39,622 bases of DNA, taken from positions 1-39,622 of the forward strand of contig JAUJNC010000014.1 of assembly GCA_030446525.1 (NCBI GenBank), written 5' to 3'. Positions 1 to 9,063 of the stretch are shown here, piece by piece (position 1 is the stretch's first letter; the number at the start of each line of letters is the position of its first letter). Source of the DNA: Armatimonadaceae bacterium (lineage in GTDB: Bacteria > Armatimonadota > Armatimonadia > Armatimonadales > Armatimonadaceae). The notes under the pieces are model-generated. The model was not told the DNA's origin. It saw only the letters and a list, made by a program, of their open reading frames with translations, and ran no database searches. Position numbers and translations under genes: made by a program.

Positions 1-1670
1 AGATTCTGTGCGCCGTGGAGGTAATACGGGGTCAGGTGATGGTACCAGCCGACGACGAACCCAACTACGACCGCCAGAAAGAGTGCCAGGGCGATGCGCC
101 TGGGGTTGATGCGCGTCCGGCGCGCCAGTTCCATCGCCTCGACCTGATAGCCGGTCATCGCCGGGAAATAGCCGCGCGCCAGGAAGGTGAACAGCGCCCA
201 TACCGGCAGGGTGGAGGGCCCGCTGGCCGCGAACGGCTGCGAGCCGAAGGTGTACAGGAGCACATGCTTCTGCATCGCGTAGGGGAAAAGCCAGACCAAG
301 GGGGCGCCCACTTCCGCCCGAAGCCGCCCATAGACCAGTGCGACCGCCAGGATAATCCCGAGATAGACAAGCGCTACCCAGGCGCCCATGCCCGCCGCCG
401 TGGCGAACCCCCAGACGACGGCGAAGCCGCCGAACAGGCCAAGAAAGATCCCTCGGTAGCCCAGGAACCCCGCAGGGGGGGAGTCACCCGCGACGGCGGC
501 GCGCCATGCCCTTCCCAGATGCTGGCGCGAATACCACACCAACAGGATCGCCAAGACCAGGTAAGCCCCGATGCCCTGTTCCTGAGGATACGGCCACCCC
601 GCGGGATATCCGTGGGAAACACCCAGGACCGCCGTCAGCTTTAGAACCAGAAACGAAAGCCAGACCGCGAGGCTGATATCCGTGGCGACCAGATACCCCA
701 GCCCGATCAGCTCCGGCCGGAAGTGGAACGTCAAGGGGGCCACCGCGCTCCACGGGGGAGACGGGAAAAGCGGGGTGAAATCCGCCTGCTTGCCGATCTC
801 CGGGAAGGAGGGATACAGGGCGTGGAGAATGTTGAAGAGATTGTAGACAGCCGCCGCGCTGAACCCGAGCCACATGATCGGGTTGCGAAAGAAGGGAGTT
901 CCGGCCGTCTCGCCGCCGGTCACCTCCAGGGGCAGGGACACGAGCGGAAAGGACAGCCGTTCCTCTTCGCTCCAGGCACGAAAGAAGAGCGCCATCAGGC
1001 AGTACAGCGTCCACCAGAGTGCGGCGAAGAAGCCCAGCCACACAAGGCCCGGCGGCCACCACAGATGCCAGGGCACCTCACCGTTCGGAGAGCGCTCGTA
1101 GAGCTGACGCATGGCCTCGGCATCGTGGGGCACCAGCCAGCGGGGCAGATGCTCCTGGATCTGCGGCATTCCTCCGGCCGGCAAGTAAAAGGGGGTGCCG
1201 AGCAGAGCAAAGAGGAACCGCATCACCCCGACTCCCATCATGGTGCTGCTGATGGTGACGAACAGGAAGATGACGAGCAACTCGGCGCGGGAAAGCGGCC
1301 GCACACGCGGCAGCCGATGCAGGAGCGCGTTGACCGGCAGGAGGAGGACCAGCGCCGCCAGCCCGGGGATTGCCGGGACGCTCTCGCTGATCTGCGTGGA
1401 TAAGACCACGATCTCCGCCTGCCGGATCCAGAGCCCCGCCAGGAGGGTCAGTCCGACGGCAATGGCCAGCGAGCGCGCGGTCAGTCCGGCGTCAAAGCGG
1501 GGCTGCGCAACGGACCGTTTCGCCTTCTGCTCCGTCGCCGTTACCAACGTGGAATCACCTGGAGAAAGGGCCAACGGGGCGGCACCGGGTGCCGTGTCGG
1601 GCCAGTAGACGCAGCAATAGTCCTGCGCCGTCTCGGGATAATGCTCATCGTAGTCCTGGACATAGGCCAT
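1..1670 (-). CDS. DUF6785/DUF6784-type polytopic membrane protein (3' end beyond the left edge)
   Basis: The minus-strand frame from ATG 1670 is open to base 1 (about 556 residues visible). It has many hydrophobic segments and matches the protein at 37141-39156 along its length: an ERLSFPLVSLPLE motif after the fourth helix block, a LYPSFP segment, an SPPWSAVAPL loop, an IGAYL helix and a GRLRAEVGAP motif. It is therefore a paralogue of that protein, a family of unknown function seen beside glycan-degradation genes; oligosaccharide transport is only inference. The first roughly 28 residues (MAYVQDYDEHYPE...) look like a prepilin fragment rather than this family. A TTG at 1547, preceded by AGGTGA at 7-base spacing, would remove them and is a credible true start. 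It follows the DegT gene by 13 bases. Confidence 0.8.
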   Translation of the reverse strand, partial: MAYVQDYDEHYPETAQDYCCVYWPDTAPGAAPLALSPGDSTLVTATEQKAKRSVAQPRFDAGLTARSLAIAVGLTLLAGLWIRQAEIVVLSTQISESVPAIPGLAALVLLLPVNALLHRLPRVRPLSRAELLVIFLFVTISSTMMGVGVMRFLFALLGTPFYLPAGGMPQIQEHLPRWLVPHDAEAMRQLYERSPNGEVPWHLWWPPGLVWLGFFAALWWTLYCLMALFFRAWSEEERLSFPLVSLPLEVTGGETAGTPFFRNPIMWLGFSAAAVYNLFNILHALYPSFPEIGKQADFTPLFPSPPWSAVAPLTFHFRPELIGLGYLVATDISLAVWLSFLVLKLTAVLGVSHGYPAGWPYPQEQGIGAYLVLAILLVWYSRQHLGRAWRAAVAGDSPPAGFLGYRGIFLGLFGGFAVVWGFATAAGMGAWVALVYLGIILAVALVYGRLRAEVGAPLVWLFPYAMQKHVLLYTFGSQPFAASGPSTLPVWALFTFLARGYFPAMTGYQVEAMELARRTRINPRRIALALFLAVVVGFVVGWYHHLTPYYLHGAQN

Positions 1671-1685
1671 GACCGCCAGACTGCT
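1599..1685 (-). pseudogene. DUF1559 prepilin relic (N-terminal middle part) fused in frame to the DUF6785 gene
   Basis: Right after the DegT stop codon the frame reads SLAVMAYVQDYDEHYPE. This matches the segment that follows the conserved N-terminal helix in Armatimonadota prepilins; the intact copy at 22506 has [14 protein letters not shown] at the same place. The upstream pilin helix and everything downstream are missing. The stretch then continues in frame into the membrane protein. It may be a recombination scar or an assembly join. Confidence 0.55.
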
Positions 1686-2907
1686 ATGCGGAAGCGCGTA
1701 TCTTCTGGACGGCGCGCACGATATCGTCCATGTCGCGCTGCTCCGCCAGCAGCATCGGGTGCGTCAGCCAGACGGCCTCGGCCGCGCAGGCCCGCTCGGT
1801 GTTCGGGCAGGAGGCCGCCCCGTAGTCATGGGCCAGCAGGTGCGGCATGGTCCGGCCGGGGATCTGCTCCCGCAGTCCCCGGCCGGAGTAGAGCGGCTGG
1901 TGGTGCAGGCCGACCGGGTACCCGCCGGAGGCGGGTACCCCCTCCGCCTTGAGCAGCTCGAGGAAGCGTCCGCGCGGCAGGCCGAACGCGTCGGCGTCGT
2001 AGCGGAAGATGTACAGGTGCCGCGGGTGCAGATCCTGGCGCGGGTCGCTCCGGAGCGGGCGGATGCCGGGGATCTTGGCAAGCTGCTCGTCCAGGTAGCG
2101 CCCGTTGGCGTCGCGCCGGCAGTTCTGGTCCCCGAGCCTGCGCAGCTGGGAGCGGAGCAGGGCGCCCTGCAGCTCGGTCAGGCGGTAGTTGCCGCCCGGG
2201 AGGTGGTGCTCGTACCAGGCGCCCCCTTCGGCGCGCCCCGTGTTCCTGCGCGAGCGGCAGCTCCGGGCGAGCGCGTCGTCGTCCGTGAGAATGATGCCGC
2301 CCTCGCCCGACGTCAGGTTCTTGGAGGACTGGAAGCTGAAACAGGCCGCCGCGCCCAGGGTTCCGGGACTGCGGCCTGCCCGGCGGGCGCCGTGGGCGTG
2401 GGCGGCGTCCTCCAGGATCGGCAGGCCGTGATCCTCGCCAAGCGCCTGGAAGCGTCCCATGTCGGCGACCGCCCCGGCGAAGTGGACCGGCACGACGGCC
2501 CGCGTCTTCGGGCTGACGGCCCGCTCGGCCGCGTCCGGGTCGAGGTTGTAGGTGTCGGCCTCGATATCGGCGAAGACGGGGACCGCGCCGACGAGCAGGG
2601 CGGCGGTGGCGGTGGCGACGAAGGTGTACGCCGGGACGATCACCTCGTCGCCGGGGCCGACGCCGAGGGCGGCCAGGGCGACCTGCAGGGCGCTCGTCCC
2701 GCTGTTCAGCGCGACGCCGTGTTTCGCCCCGTGCAGGTCGGCGAACGCCCGCTCGAAGTCGCCGACGACGGTCCCCTCCGTACTGCCCCAGACGCCGCCG
2801 CGGACGACGTCGGCCACCGCCTGAACGTCCGCCTCGTCCGCGACGGGCCATCGGGGCCAGGGCGCCGTCCGGACCGGGGTCCCGCCTCGTGCCGCCAGCT
2901 CGTCCAT
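1684..2907 (-). CDS. DegT/DnrJ/EryC1/StrS family PLP-dependent aminotransferase
   Basis: A 407-residue fold-type I aminotransferase of the sugar aminotransferase family, cytoplasmic. The PLP lysine is K196 in SFQSSKNLTSGEGG. The cofactor-ring aspartate is D167 in ILEDAAHAHG, and the phosphate-binding NSGTSALQVAL lies at 68-78. Length and C-terminal end are normal for the family. Members transfer amino groups to keto-sugars, but several clades in glycan loci have no assigned substrate, so the reaction is not fixed here. It starts 5 bases after the stop of the ceramidase-like gene and is probably translated from the same transcript. Confidence 0.9.
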   Translation of the reverse strand: MDELAARGGTPVRTAPWPRWPVADEADVQAVADVVRGGVWGSTEGTVVGDFERAFADLHGAKHGVALNSGTSALQVALAALGVGPGDEVIVPAYTFVATATAALLVGAVPVFADIEADTYNLDPDAAERAVSPKTRAVVPVHFAGAVADMGRFQALGEDHGLPILEDAAHAHGARRAGRSPGTLGAAACFSFQSSKNLTSGEGGIILTDDDALARSCRSRRNTGRAEGGAWYEHHLPGGNYRLTELQGALLRSQLRRLGDQNCRRDANGRYLDEQLAKIPGIRPLRSDPRQDLHPRHLYIFRYDADAFGLPRGRFLELLKAEGVPASGGYPVGLHHQPLYSGRGLREQIPGRTMPHLLAHDYGAASCPNTERACAAEAVWLTHPMLLAEQRDMDDIVRAVQKIRASA

Positions 2908-2912
2908 CCCTT

Positions 2913-4265
2913 TTATCCTCCCCGCGCCGCCAATGCCACGGCGCTTTCCACGATCATTTCCCCCGCCTCCGGCGCCACGCAGGAGGGCTGTCCGTAGAAG
3001 CGGTGGGCCGTCTCGACTTCGTAGCCGCCCTGTTCGTAGGCGGCGCGGGTCGGGACATAGCCGATGTTGCCGTTCGTGTAGCCCAGGACCCAGGCGGGAC
3101 GGACGCCGAGGGCGGCCAGCCGCCCCTTGATCCGAAGGCCGAGCGCGACGAAAAGCTCGCCGCGCACGTCCACCAGGGAGGCGTCAACGATCCACATCGA
3201 CTGGATATACACCGGCACCCGAAGAGGCTCCGTCCCCCGCGCCAGAGCGTCTTCGGCCCACTCCCGATACGCGTTCGCCGTGCGCCTCTGGCTGCCCCGT
3301 CCCGCCTGGCGAGCCGCTTCCTGCTCCCGGCGGAAGCTCTCGGCCCTGTCCTCCAGGCTCCGCGCGGCGGCAGCGGCAGGAGGGGCAGAGGACGGGGTTC
3401 GGGCGCCGGCGGACAGGGCAACGTCCCCACGCGTCCTCGTCGCCGCCCAGACACGCTCCGCTTCGTCCGCGACGGCGCCGGCCACCCGCTCCACGTCGGC
3501 CCAGGCTCCCGCGCCGGACCGGGTTGATGTCGCCGGCCGCGCCGTTCGTGAAGAGCGTGACCGCGCCCAGACGCCCGCCGAGCCGCTTAGCCACGAGGCC
3601 CGCATAATCCGCCGAAATGTCCCGGCTGTCGGGGCCCAGGATGACCGGATGGCAGGTGAAGTTGACCAGACAGGCTAAAGGCGCTCCGTCCGCCGTCTCG
3701 ACGCGGAGCACGCCCACCTCGGGTCGACGGGCCCCGAGGCGAAGTCCTCGGAAGCGGGCGCGCTCGCGCCGCGCGTCCAGCCCTCCGGCGTGCGCCGGTT
3801 GCCCGCCACGCCGCCCGCCGCGCCGCTGCCGCTCCCCAGCCGCGCGGGCCGGAGCCGGCCGAGCGCCTCCGTCGCCGTGTCCGCCAGCACGGCGCCGGCG
3901 GTTTGCAGCCACGCCGGGTCCACGTCCCCGCAGCCCCGGAGCGGCTGGGAGGCCGGGGCGGAGTGCGTGTGCGTCGCGGCGACCGTGACGTGGAGCGCCG
4001 CGGGGCGCAGGCCGATCTCCCCGGCGCGCCGGGTGATGTCGTCACGGACGCCGGCCACGAACGCGGACTCAAAGCCGAGCACGTCGGCGGACAGGAGCAC
4101 CAGGAGGTGACCGCCCGCCTCCAAAGCCAGGGCGCGGGCGTAGATCTCGTCGCGCTTGCCGCCCGACGGGTTGTCGCGGGCCACGAAGCCGGCCAGGTCC
4201 AGCCCGGGCCCGGACGGGATGACAGCCTCGGCGGCCCCCGCGCGAAGCCCCCTTCGATCGTTCAT
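2913..4265 (-). pseudogene. Neutral/alkaline ceramidase-like hydrolase, interrupted by two frameshifts
   Basis: Three successive frames together make one protein of about 450 residues. Frame 1 starts at ATG 4265 (MNDRRGLRAG) and holds VAATHTHSAP, the metal-binding His-x-His motif of neutral ceramidases. Near 3720 the reading moves to a frame with EVGVLRVETADG, CLVNFTCHPVILGP and TNGAAGDINPV, the family's Asn-Gly-Ala-x-Gly-Asp motif. Near 3520 it moves to a third frame with ADVERVAGAV and VLGYTNGNIGYVPT and ends at 2913. Each shift needs one base; at 3720 a single lost base in the run before GGGTCGAC restores VDPEVGV. Family members in glycan loci are rarely true ceramidases. ATG 4265 overlaps the upstream stop (ATGA), so it is translationally coupled. 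Conserved codons on both sides of each shift favour sequence error over decay. Confidence 0.8.
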
Positions 4266-5020
4266 TCGTTTTCGGCCCCTATCTGCCGCGCGTTGCCGCG
4301 GACCAGTGCGTCGCGCTCCGCCCGGGACAGGCGCGCCTTCTCGACCTTGAGCCGGGCGGCGGTGGGCGTGAACAGCGGGGCGTGGGTGCCCCACAGCAGC
4401 CGCTCCGCGCCCCACTGGCCGACGAAGCGATGCACCCCGTCGACCCATTCCAGGTGGGACAGCTCCAGGTAAAGGCGCGGCAGGTCGGCCAGCGCCGGGC
4501 GCAGCTCATTCAGCTCGCCCCACCTGGCCCCGGCAAGGATCGCCGTGGTGTCGGGATGGGCGCGGCACAAGGCCAGGGCGTCGCGCGCAAGGACGTCCGG
4601 CACCGGGGCCAGCGGGTGTTGGGAACGCCGGTCCTGCATCCGCAGCGAGATGTACACAGGAAGGTCCCGCTCCGCGGCCCCGCGCATCAGCGCATGAACC
4701 TTCTCCCCGTCCAGAGCGTAGCCGTGGTAGTTCGGATGCAGCCGCACGGCCGCCGCGCCGAGCCGCTCCTGAGACGCCGCGAGCGCACCCTCCCAGCCGG
4801 GCAGCGCCGGGTTGATCACGGCAACGAAGCGGAAGAAGGGCAGGGCCTTCAGCCGCGCGGCCCAGCGCTCGTTGGCGGGCTGCGGGTCGCCGTCGAAGAG
4901 GCCCTCCAGCGGCGACACGAAGGCCCGCTCGACGCCTTCGGCGCGCAGGCGCGCCGCGAGCGCATCCGGCCGCGTGTCGGGCAGGCGCCGGAAGGGCCAC
5001 TCGCCGACGAACGCGCTCAT
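4262..5020 (-). CDS. Amidohydrolase-2 family protein lacking the usual N-terminal HxH
   Basis: About 252 residues, TIM-barrel amidohydrolase-related type. Visible segments are VRLHPNYHGYAL, LAGARWGELNEL, YLELSHLEWVDGVHRFV and LLWGTHAPLFTP (the last matches the conserved GSDxP strand), and it ends with ALVRGNARQIG, the usual NAxxLLG-like tail. The normal N-terminal HxH metal pair is replaced by FVGEWPFR, so zinc-dependent catalysis is doubtful or uses a variant site. Start ATG 5020 overlaps the preceding stop as ATGA; ATG 5029 is an alternative. It ends in an ATGA overlap with the ceramidase-like gene, so three genes are coupled. Substrate unknown. Confidence 0.8.
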   Translation of the reverse strand: MSAFVGEWPFRRLPDTRPDALAARLRAEGVERAFVSPLEGLFDGDPQPANERWAARLKALPFFRFVAVINPALPGWEGALAASQERLGAAAVRLHPNYHGYALDGEKVHALMRGAAERDLPVYISLRMQDRRSQHPLAPVPDVLARDALALCRAHPDTTAILAGARWGELNELRPALADLPRLYLELSHLEWVDGVHRFVGQWGAERLLWGTHAPLFTPTAARLKVEKARLSRAERDALVRGNARQIGAENE

Positions 5021-5802
5021 GTCCCACATGGCCTGCCCCCTAACCCCAGCAGCCGAGCCGCGTTCCCGCCCAGGATCAGCCGCTTGTCCTCGTCGGTCAG
5101 GTCCGCCCCCACGACCTTCGCCATCTGCACCGCGAAGTCGCGGCCCGGCGCGTCGGAGCCGAAGAGTAAACGATCGGCGCCGAGGGCGTGCACGGCGTAT
5201 TCCAGCAGGCCCGCCTCCGGGTCGCCCCCCGAGATGTCGATCAGGACGTTGGCATGCGGCGCGACATCCTGGATGCCGCGCTCGCCGGCGCCGTACAGGT
5301 GCGCCATCTGGATGGTCACGTGCGGATGGCGCCGGGCCATCTCGGCCACGTCGGCCGGCGTGGACTCGTGCTCGAGGTTGCCCGTCGTCTTGTACCAGGC
5401 GTGCTGCAGAACGGGCACGCCGAGCCGCCCCGCCGCTTCGAGGATCGGGTCCACGGCCGGGCCGGACGCCTTCCGGGCGACCCAGAGCTTGATCCCGGCG
5501 AGGGGCCCGTCGGCCACGCACCGCCGGATCTCGTCCAGGGACTCCCCGGGGTGCTCGGGCGACACGTAGCAGAAGCCGAGCAGCGCGTCCGGGAACCGCG
5601 CCACGGCCTCCCACACGTGGTCGTTGGCCGCGCGCAGCTGCCCCGGCGTCGGGTAATGGAGGTAGCCCGTGTCGCCCAGCGACGAGATGCAGAGCCGGTC
5701 GATGCCGCATTCGCCGGCGGTCAGGACCAGGTCGGCCACGGCATCGTCGCTGCGCCACGGCGGCAGCCAGCGCCCGATGTGGACATGCGCGTCAATGATC
5801 AC
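5017..5802 (-). CDS. Amidohydrolase-2 family metal-dependent hydrolase
   Basis: 261 residues with a GTG start. The N-terminus IIDAHVHIG carries the HxH metal pair at strand 1. Later segments are AGIKLWV, GVPVLQHAW, VTIQMAHLYG, NVLIDISGG, LLFGSDAPGRDF (metal-binding Asp) and a LILGGNAARLLGL tail, the standard order of the amidohydrolase-2 fold (uracil-decarboxylase-like and lactone-hydrolase-like enzymes). It overlaps the end of the heparinase-like gene by 11 bases and the next amidohydrolase by 4, so it sits in a tightly packed operon. In glycan loci such proteins often act on lactones or sugar-acid derivatives; here that is inference only. Confidence 0.88.
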   Translation of the reverse strand: MIIDAHVHIGRWLPPWRSDDAVADLVLTAGECGIDRLCISSLGDTGYLHYPTPGQLRAANDHVWEAVARFPDALLGFCYVSPEHPGESLDEIRRCVADGPLAGIKLWVARKASGPAVDPILEAAGRLGVPVLQHAWYKTTGNLEHESTPADVAEMARRHPHVTIQMAHLYGAGERGIQDVAPHANVLIDISGGDPEAGLLEYAVHALGADRLLFGSDAPGRDFAVQMAKVVGADLTDEDKRLILGGNAARLLGLGGRPCGT

Positions 5803-8800
5803 GGACGATCCTCACCCCGGCGGGCGGCGTGACCTCCACGGGCACATCGCTGTGCAAGGAGAACTCCCCGGAAGGCGCGCGGCGCAGCGAGAGCGTCGCG
5901 GCGATCTCGAAGCGGTCCCCTTCCTGCACATCATAGTAATGGAAGACGTCGCCCGCGTTCAGGCCCTGCGTGCTTTCCACCGTCAGCGTCATCGGCGCGC
6001 CGTAGGCCACGCCGTTCACGTTGGTGCGCGCGCGCCCGACGCTCTGCACCCGCTTGCCCGTGAAGAAACCGCTGTCGCCCCGGCGGCGAACGGAATGGGC
6101 ATACTCGTGCGGGATGACGCTGGTAACGGTGCGGGCATCCTGCACCTTCCCCACCTGCCCTTTGCCCAGAACCAGCGTCCCGTCGAGATGGATGCGCGAC
6201 ACGTCACCTGCCGCCTCGGCACGGACTATACGGTAAGCGGTGGTCCGCCCGTAGCGTGGGCTGCTCACGACAAGGATCTTTCCGTCCAGACTCCCGTCGG
6301 TCGGCAGCGGCGCTTTCGTGGTCAAAACGCTCCCGGCATAATCCACGGCGGACACGGTCCCCGTCCAGCCGTGCGTTTGCGGCTGCACGCGCCAGCCGAA
6401 ACCCTCGAAGCGCGCGGCGCCCACGAGCGACAGCGAAACAAGCGCATCTCCCTGCGCGCGGGCGTGGACGAACTTGCCGGCGAAGGTGAGCACGCCCGCC
6501 TGCCGGGAGAGGGTGTCGGCACTGGAATAAAGGACATCCGTGCCGTTGCCGCGCCCGACCCGCAGCGCCAGGGCGGGGACGGCACTTGCCGGGCCGCGGA
6601 GCGCCAGCGTTTCGACACCCGTTACCGAGGGGCGCTTGCTATACGGCTCGATGACGGCCGCGAACTGGCTGCTGAGGTCCTCTCCCTTGCGGCGGGACAG
6701 CACGTAGCGGAGTTTGGGCAAGTGCGGGTAGATGCCGGGCGCGGAGGCCGTGATCACCTCGGCGCCCGCCTCGGCGGGCAGGAGGAGGCGCAGACGCGTA
6801 TCCTCGTCGATCGGCCAGTCGGCGCTCCAGGGGGTATCGGTGCGGCCACGCCGGGGCCGGACGAGGAAACCCAATCCGTTCCCCGGCGGCGGGTTCCAGT
6901 AGGGCTTGTTGGCGTGCCCCGCCAGATCGCCATCGTTGAGCTGCTTGTCGCCCCAGGAGATGTCCGGGCCGGCCAGCGAACCGGGTTCCTCCGGCCCTAG
7001 CGCGACGCCCCGGATCTCCGCCGTTTCGCCGCGGGTGTGAAAAACGTAATCGTGCTGCTTTCCGCCGCGCACACGGAACAGATCGACAAGGCAGCCGTCG
7101 ATGAGCGCGAGCGTGCGGCGGTACAGGGTGACTCCGTGGGCAGAATAGCTCGCCTCCGAGGACGCCTCCACGAGCTTGACGCCGGGCAGGTCGGCAAAGA
7201 GGTGCAGACTGCCTCCGGACCCGCCGCTTTTCTCGCCCTGCGACGTCTCGTCGACCAGAACAAGGTTGTGGCTGGCGGTCTGCTTCGCCCAGCCCACCTG
7301 CGTGTGTGTGCTGCCGAGCGCGTACCCCAGGTCGTAGGTCAGCTCGTAGCCGTGCGAGAAGAAGTTGATGTTCAGGTCGTCCAGGTGCCCGTGGTTGAGC
7401 GACGGACCGTAGCGCAGCAGCAGGGCCTGTGGGACGCTGTCCGTGTCGGAGCGCAGGATGGCCATGCCCTTCTGTCCGAAGAGCGCGCTGTCCGTGAGAC
7501 GCCGCGCCGCGTCCGCCGGGAGCGGACCGTCCGCATCCGCGACGTCGCGCGCGTGGAACAGGAGCCAGCGCAGGTCCGTGAACCCGCCGCCTATCCATTC
7601 CACGCTCCCGGAGGCGCCCCCGCGCAGCTTGTCCACGTCGCCGCCCGCCAGCCGGCGCAGGAGCGCTGCCAGCCCGCGCCGTTCCTGTGGGTCCTCAGTT
7701 CGCGCATACAGGCGCTCCAGATACCGGTAATCGCTCTTGTTGAAGGGAGGCTCCGCGGCGTCGATGCGGGTGACATCCGGGGCGGAGTCGCCGTAGCGGG
7801 GCAGGTGTCCGGCGCTGTTCAGGCTGAGGTTGTGCAGCCAGAGGAAACGGCGGAACTTGGGGTGCTTATACAGATCGACGCCCCCGGGGTAAGCGCTGCC
7901 CCGGTAGTTGCGCAGCGGCTCGGCGAAGCTGAGGTACAGGTCGCGCGTGTGGTCGGCGTAGGATGCCGACGTCTCGTAGTACTGCCCGTCGCGGTCGATG
8001 TTGTTTTCGAGCAGGGAATGGATGCCGTACGGCCCGTCCACCGCCCACCGGACGTACTCGGGGATGTCCAGGCAGATGCCGACGGCCAGCGCCCCGCGGA
8101 TATAATCGGCGGTGCCGTTGTGAAGCGCGCCCTTGCGCGACTGCTCATAGCAGTACGCCGCGCCGTTCTTCAGCAGATTCTCTTCGATATTGCGGCGCTT
8201 CGTCAGCCCCGCCGTGGCGGACGGCGTGTCCAGCGCCTTGCTGCCGGCGATCTGGTCGTACTCATTGGTGTAGTGGATGAGGACGCGGGCGACCTGGTAC
8301 CAGGGCCGGTTGAGCCGCCCGCTGGGCGGGTCGGAAGGGTAATCCCAGGATCCCTTATCGCAGGAGGGGTAAATGGCCGCGATGGCGTCCAGGATCAGCG
8401 CGGCCTTGGCGGCGTAGCGCTCGTCGCCGGTGAGCGTATAAGCATGGACGAGGCTGTCCGCGGCCCGGAGCGTGAGCATCTCGACGACCCAGGCGTTGTA
8501 GGAGCCGACGAAATAGTGGATCCGCCCGTCCTTGCCCCGGTAGCCCGTGCCGGGGTCGGGGTGCTCGGCGTCGGGGAGCGTATGGCCGTTCGTGCAGGTG
8601 ACCTTGCCCGGCGCGTCCCAGGAGGCCCGCGCGCTGTACCAGGTGCCCCACTTGGCGCCGCATCGCGGGCAGCCGGTGAAGCCGTAGGCGAAGCAGGCCC
8701 CCTTGCCCGGCACGACGTCCCGCAGCCAGGCATCCGGCTTTGCCAGCCAGGAATCGGCCTCCCGCAGGATCGCTTGGCTGTGCGCCTTCGCCCAGGCGTA

Positions 8801-9016
8801 CTTCTGGATGTTCTCCTTCGCCCGCATCACGTCCTCGGGCGTCAGGTAAACGGTCGGATGCACGCGCGCACCTCCCTTGACTGGACGCCCGGCGGCAATC
8901 TTGAGGGAAGCGGTCTTGGCTCGAGAGCGCGGGCCTGGGGTGGAAGCACCCGTTACACAGACCCCGACGCCAAGCGCAACGGTGGTCACTAGCCATGCCC
9001 GCGCTCTCGCCCTCAT
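5792..9016 (-). CDS. Large secreted heparinase II/III family protein (putative polysaccharide lyase)
   Basis: 1074 residues from ATG 9016, preceded by GAAGGGAA at good spacing. Residues 1-24 are an Arg-rich start plus hydrophobic core (signal peptide). Residues 60-480 resemble the alpha/alpha-toroid of uronic-acid lyases, with NGTADYIRGALA and a DGQYYETSASYADHTR catalytic-type segment. Residues about 540-700 hold the heparinase II/III beta domain with YGPSLNHGHLDDLNINFFS. A C-terminal beta-rich part follows. C116, C119, C141 and H145 (CPRC...CTNGH) form a possible zinc ribbon inserted early in the toroid. The family cleaves uronic-acid polysaccharides by beta-elimination. The substrate cannot be read from the sequence; the neighbourhood suggests a pectin-like or sulfated uronan. 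It is the first gene of its operon, behind a consensus promoter. Confidence 0.88.
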   Translation of the reverse strand: MRARARAWLVTTVALGVGVCVTGASTPGPRSRAKTASLKIAAGRPVKGGARVHPTVYLTPEDVMRAKENIQKYAWAKAHSQAILREADSWLAKPDAWLRDVVPGKGACFAYGFTGCPRCGAKWGTWYSARASWDAPGKVTCTNGHTLPDAEHPDPGTGYRGKDGRIHYFVGSYNAWVVEMLTLRAADSLVHAYTLTGDERYAAKAALILDAIAAIYPSCDKGSWDYPSDPPSGRLNRPWYQVARVLIHYTNEYDQIAGSKALDTPSATAGLTKRRNIEENLLKNGAAYCYEQSRKGALHNGTADYIRGALAVGICLDIPEYVRWAVDGPYGIHSLLENNIDRDGQYYETSASYADHTRDLYLSFAEPLRNYRGSAYPGGVDLYKHPKFRRFLWLHNLSLNSAGHLPRYGDSAPDVTRIDAAEPPFNKSDYRYLERLYARTEDPQERRGLAALLRRLAGGDVDKLRGGASGSVEWIGGGFTDLRWLLFHARDVADADGPLPADAARRLTDSALFGQKGMAILRSDTDSVPQALLLRYGPSLNHGHLDDLNINFFSHGYELTYDLGYALGSTHTQVGWAKQTASHNLVLVDETSQGEKSGGSGGSLHLFADLPGVKLVEASSEASYSAHGVTLYRRTLALIDGCLVDLFRVRGGKQHDYVFHTRGETAEIRGVALGPEEPGSLAGPDISWGDKQLNDGDLAGHANKPYWNPPPGNGLGFLVRPRRGRTDTPWSADWPIDEDTRLRLLLPAEAGAEVITASAPGIYPHLPKLRYVLSRRKGEDLSSQFAAVIEPYSKRPSVTGVETLALRGPASAVPALALRVGRGNGTDVLYSSADTLSRQAGVLTFAGKFVHARAQGDALVSLSLVGAARFEGFGWRVQPQTHGWTGTVSAVDYAGSVLTTKAPLPTDGSLDGKILVVSSPRYGRTTAYRIVRAEAAGDVSRIHLDGTLVLGKGQVGKVQDARTVTSVIPHEYAHSVRRRGDSGFFTGKRVQSVGRARTNVNGVAYGAPMTLTVESTQGLNAGDVFHYYDVQEGDRFEIAATLSLRRAPSGEFSLHSDVPVEVTPPAGVRIVRDH

Positions 9017-9063
9017 GCATTTCCCTTCGCCACACGGATTTCGCGGATGTCGCGGCAACGCCC

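Noticed and set aside
5021..5758. Extension of the second amidohydrolase back to 5758
   Set aside because: It overlaps the first amidohydrolase in another frame; ATGA coupling at 5020 explains the start.
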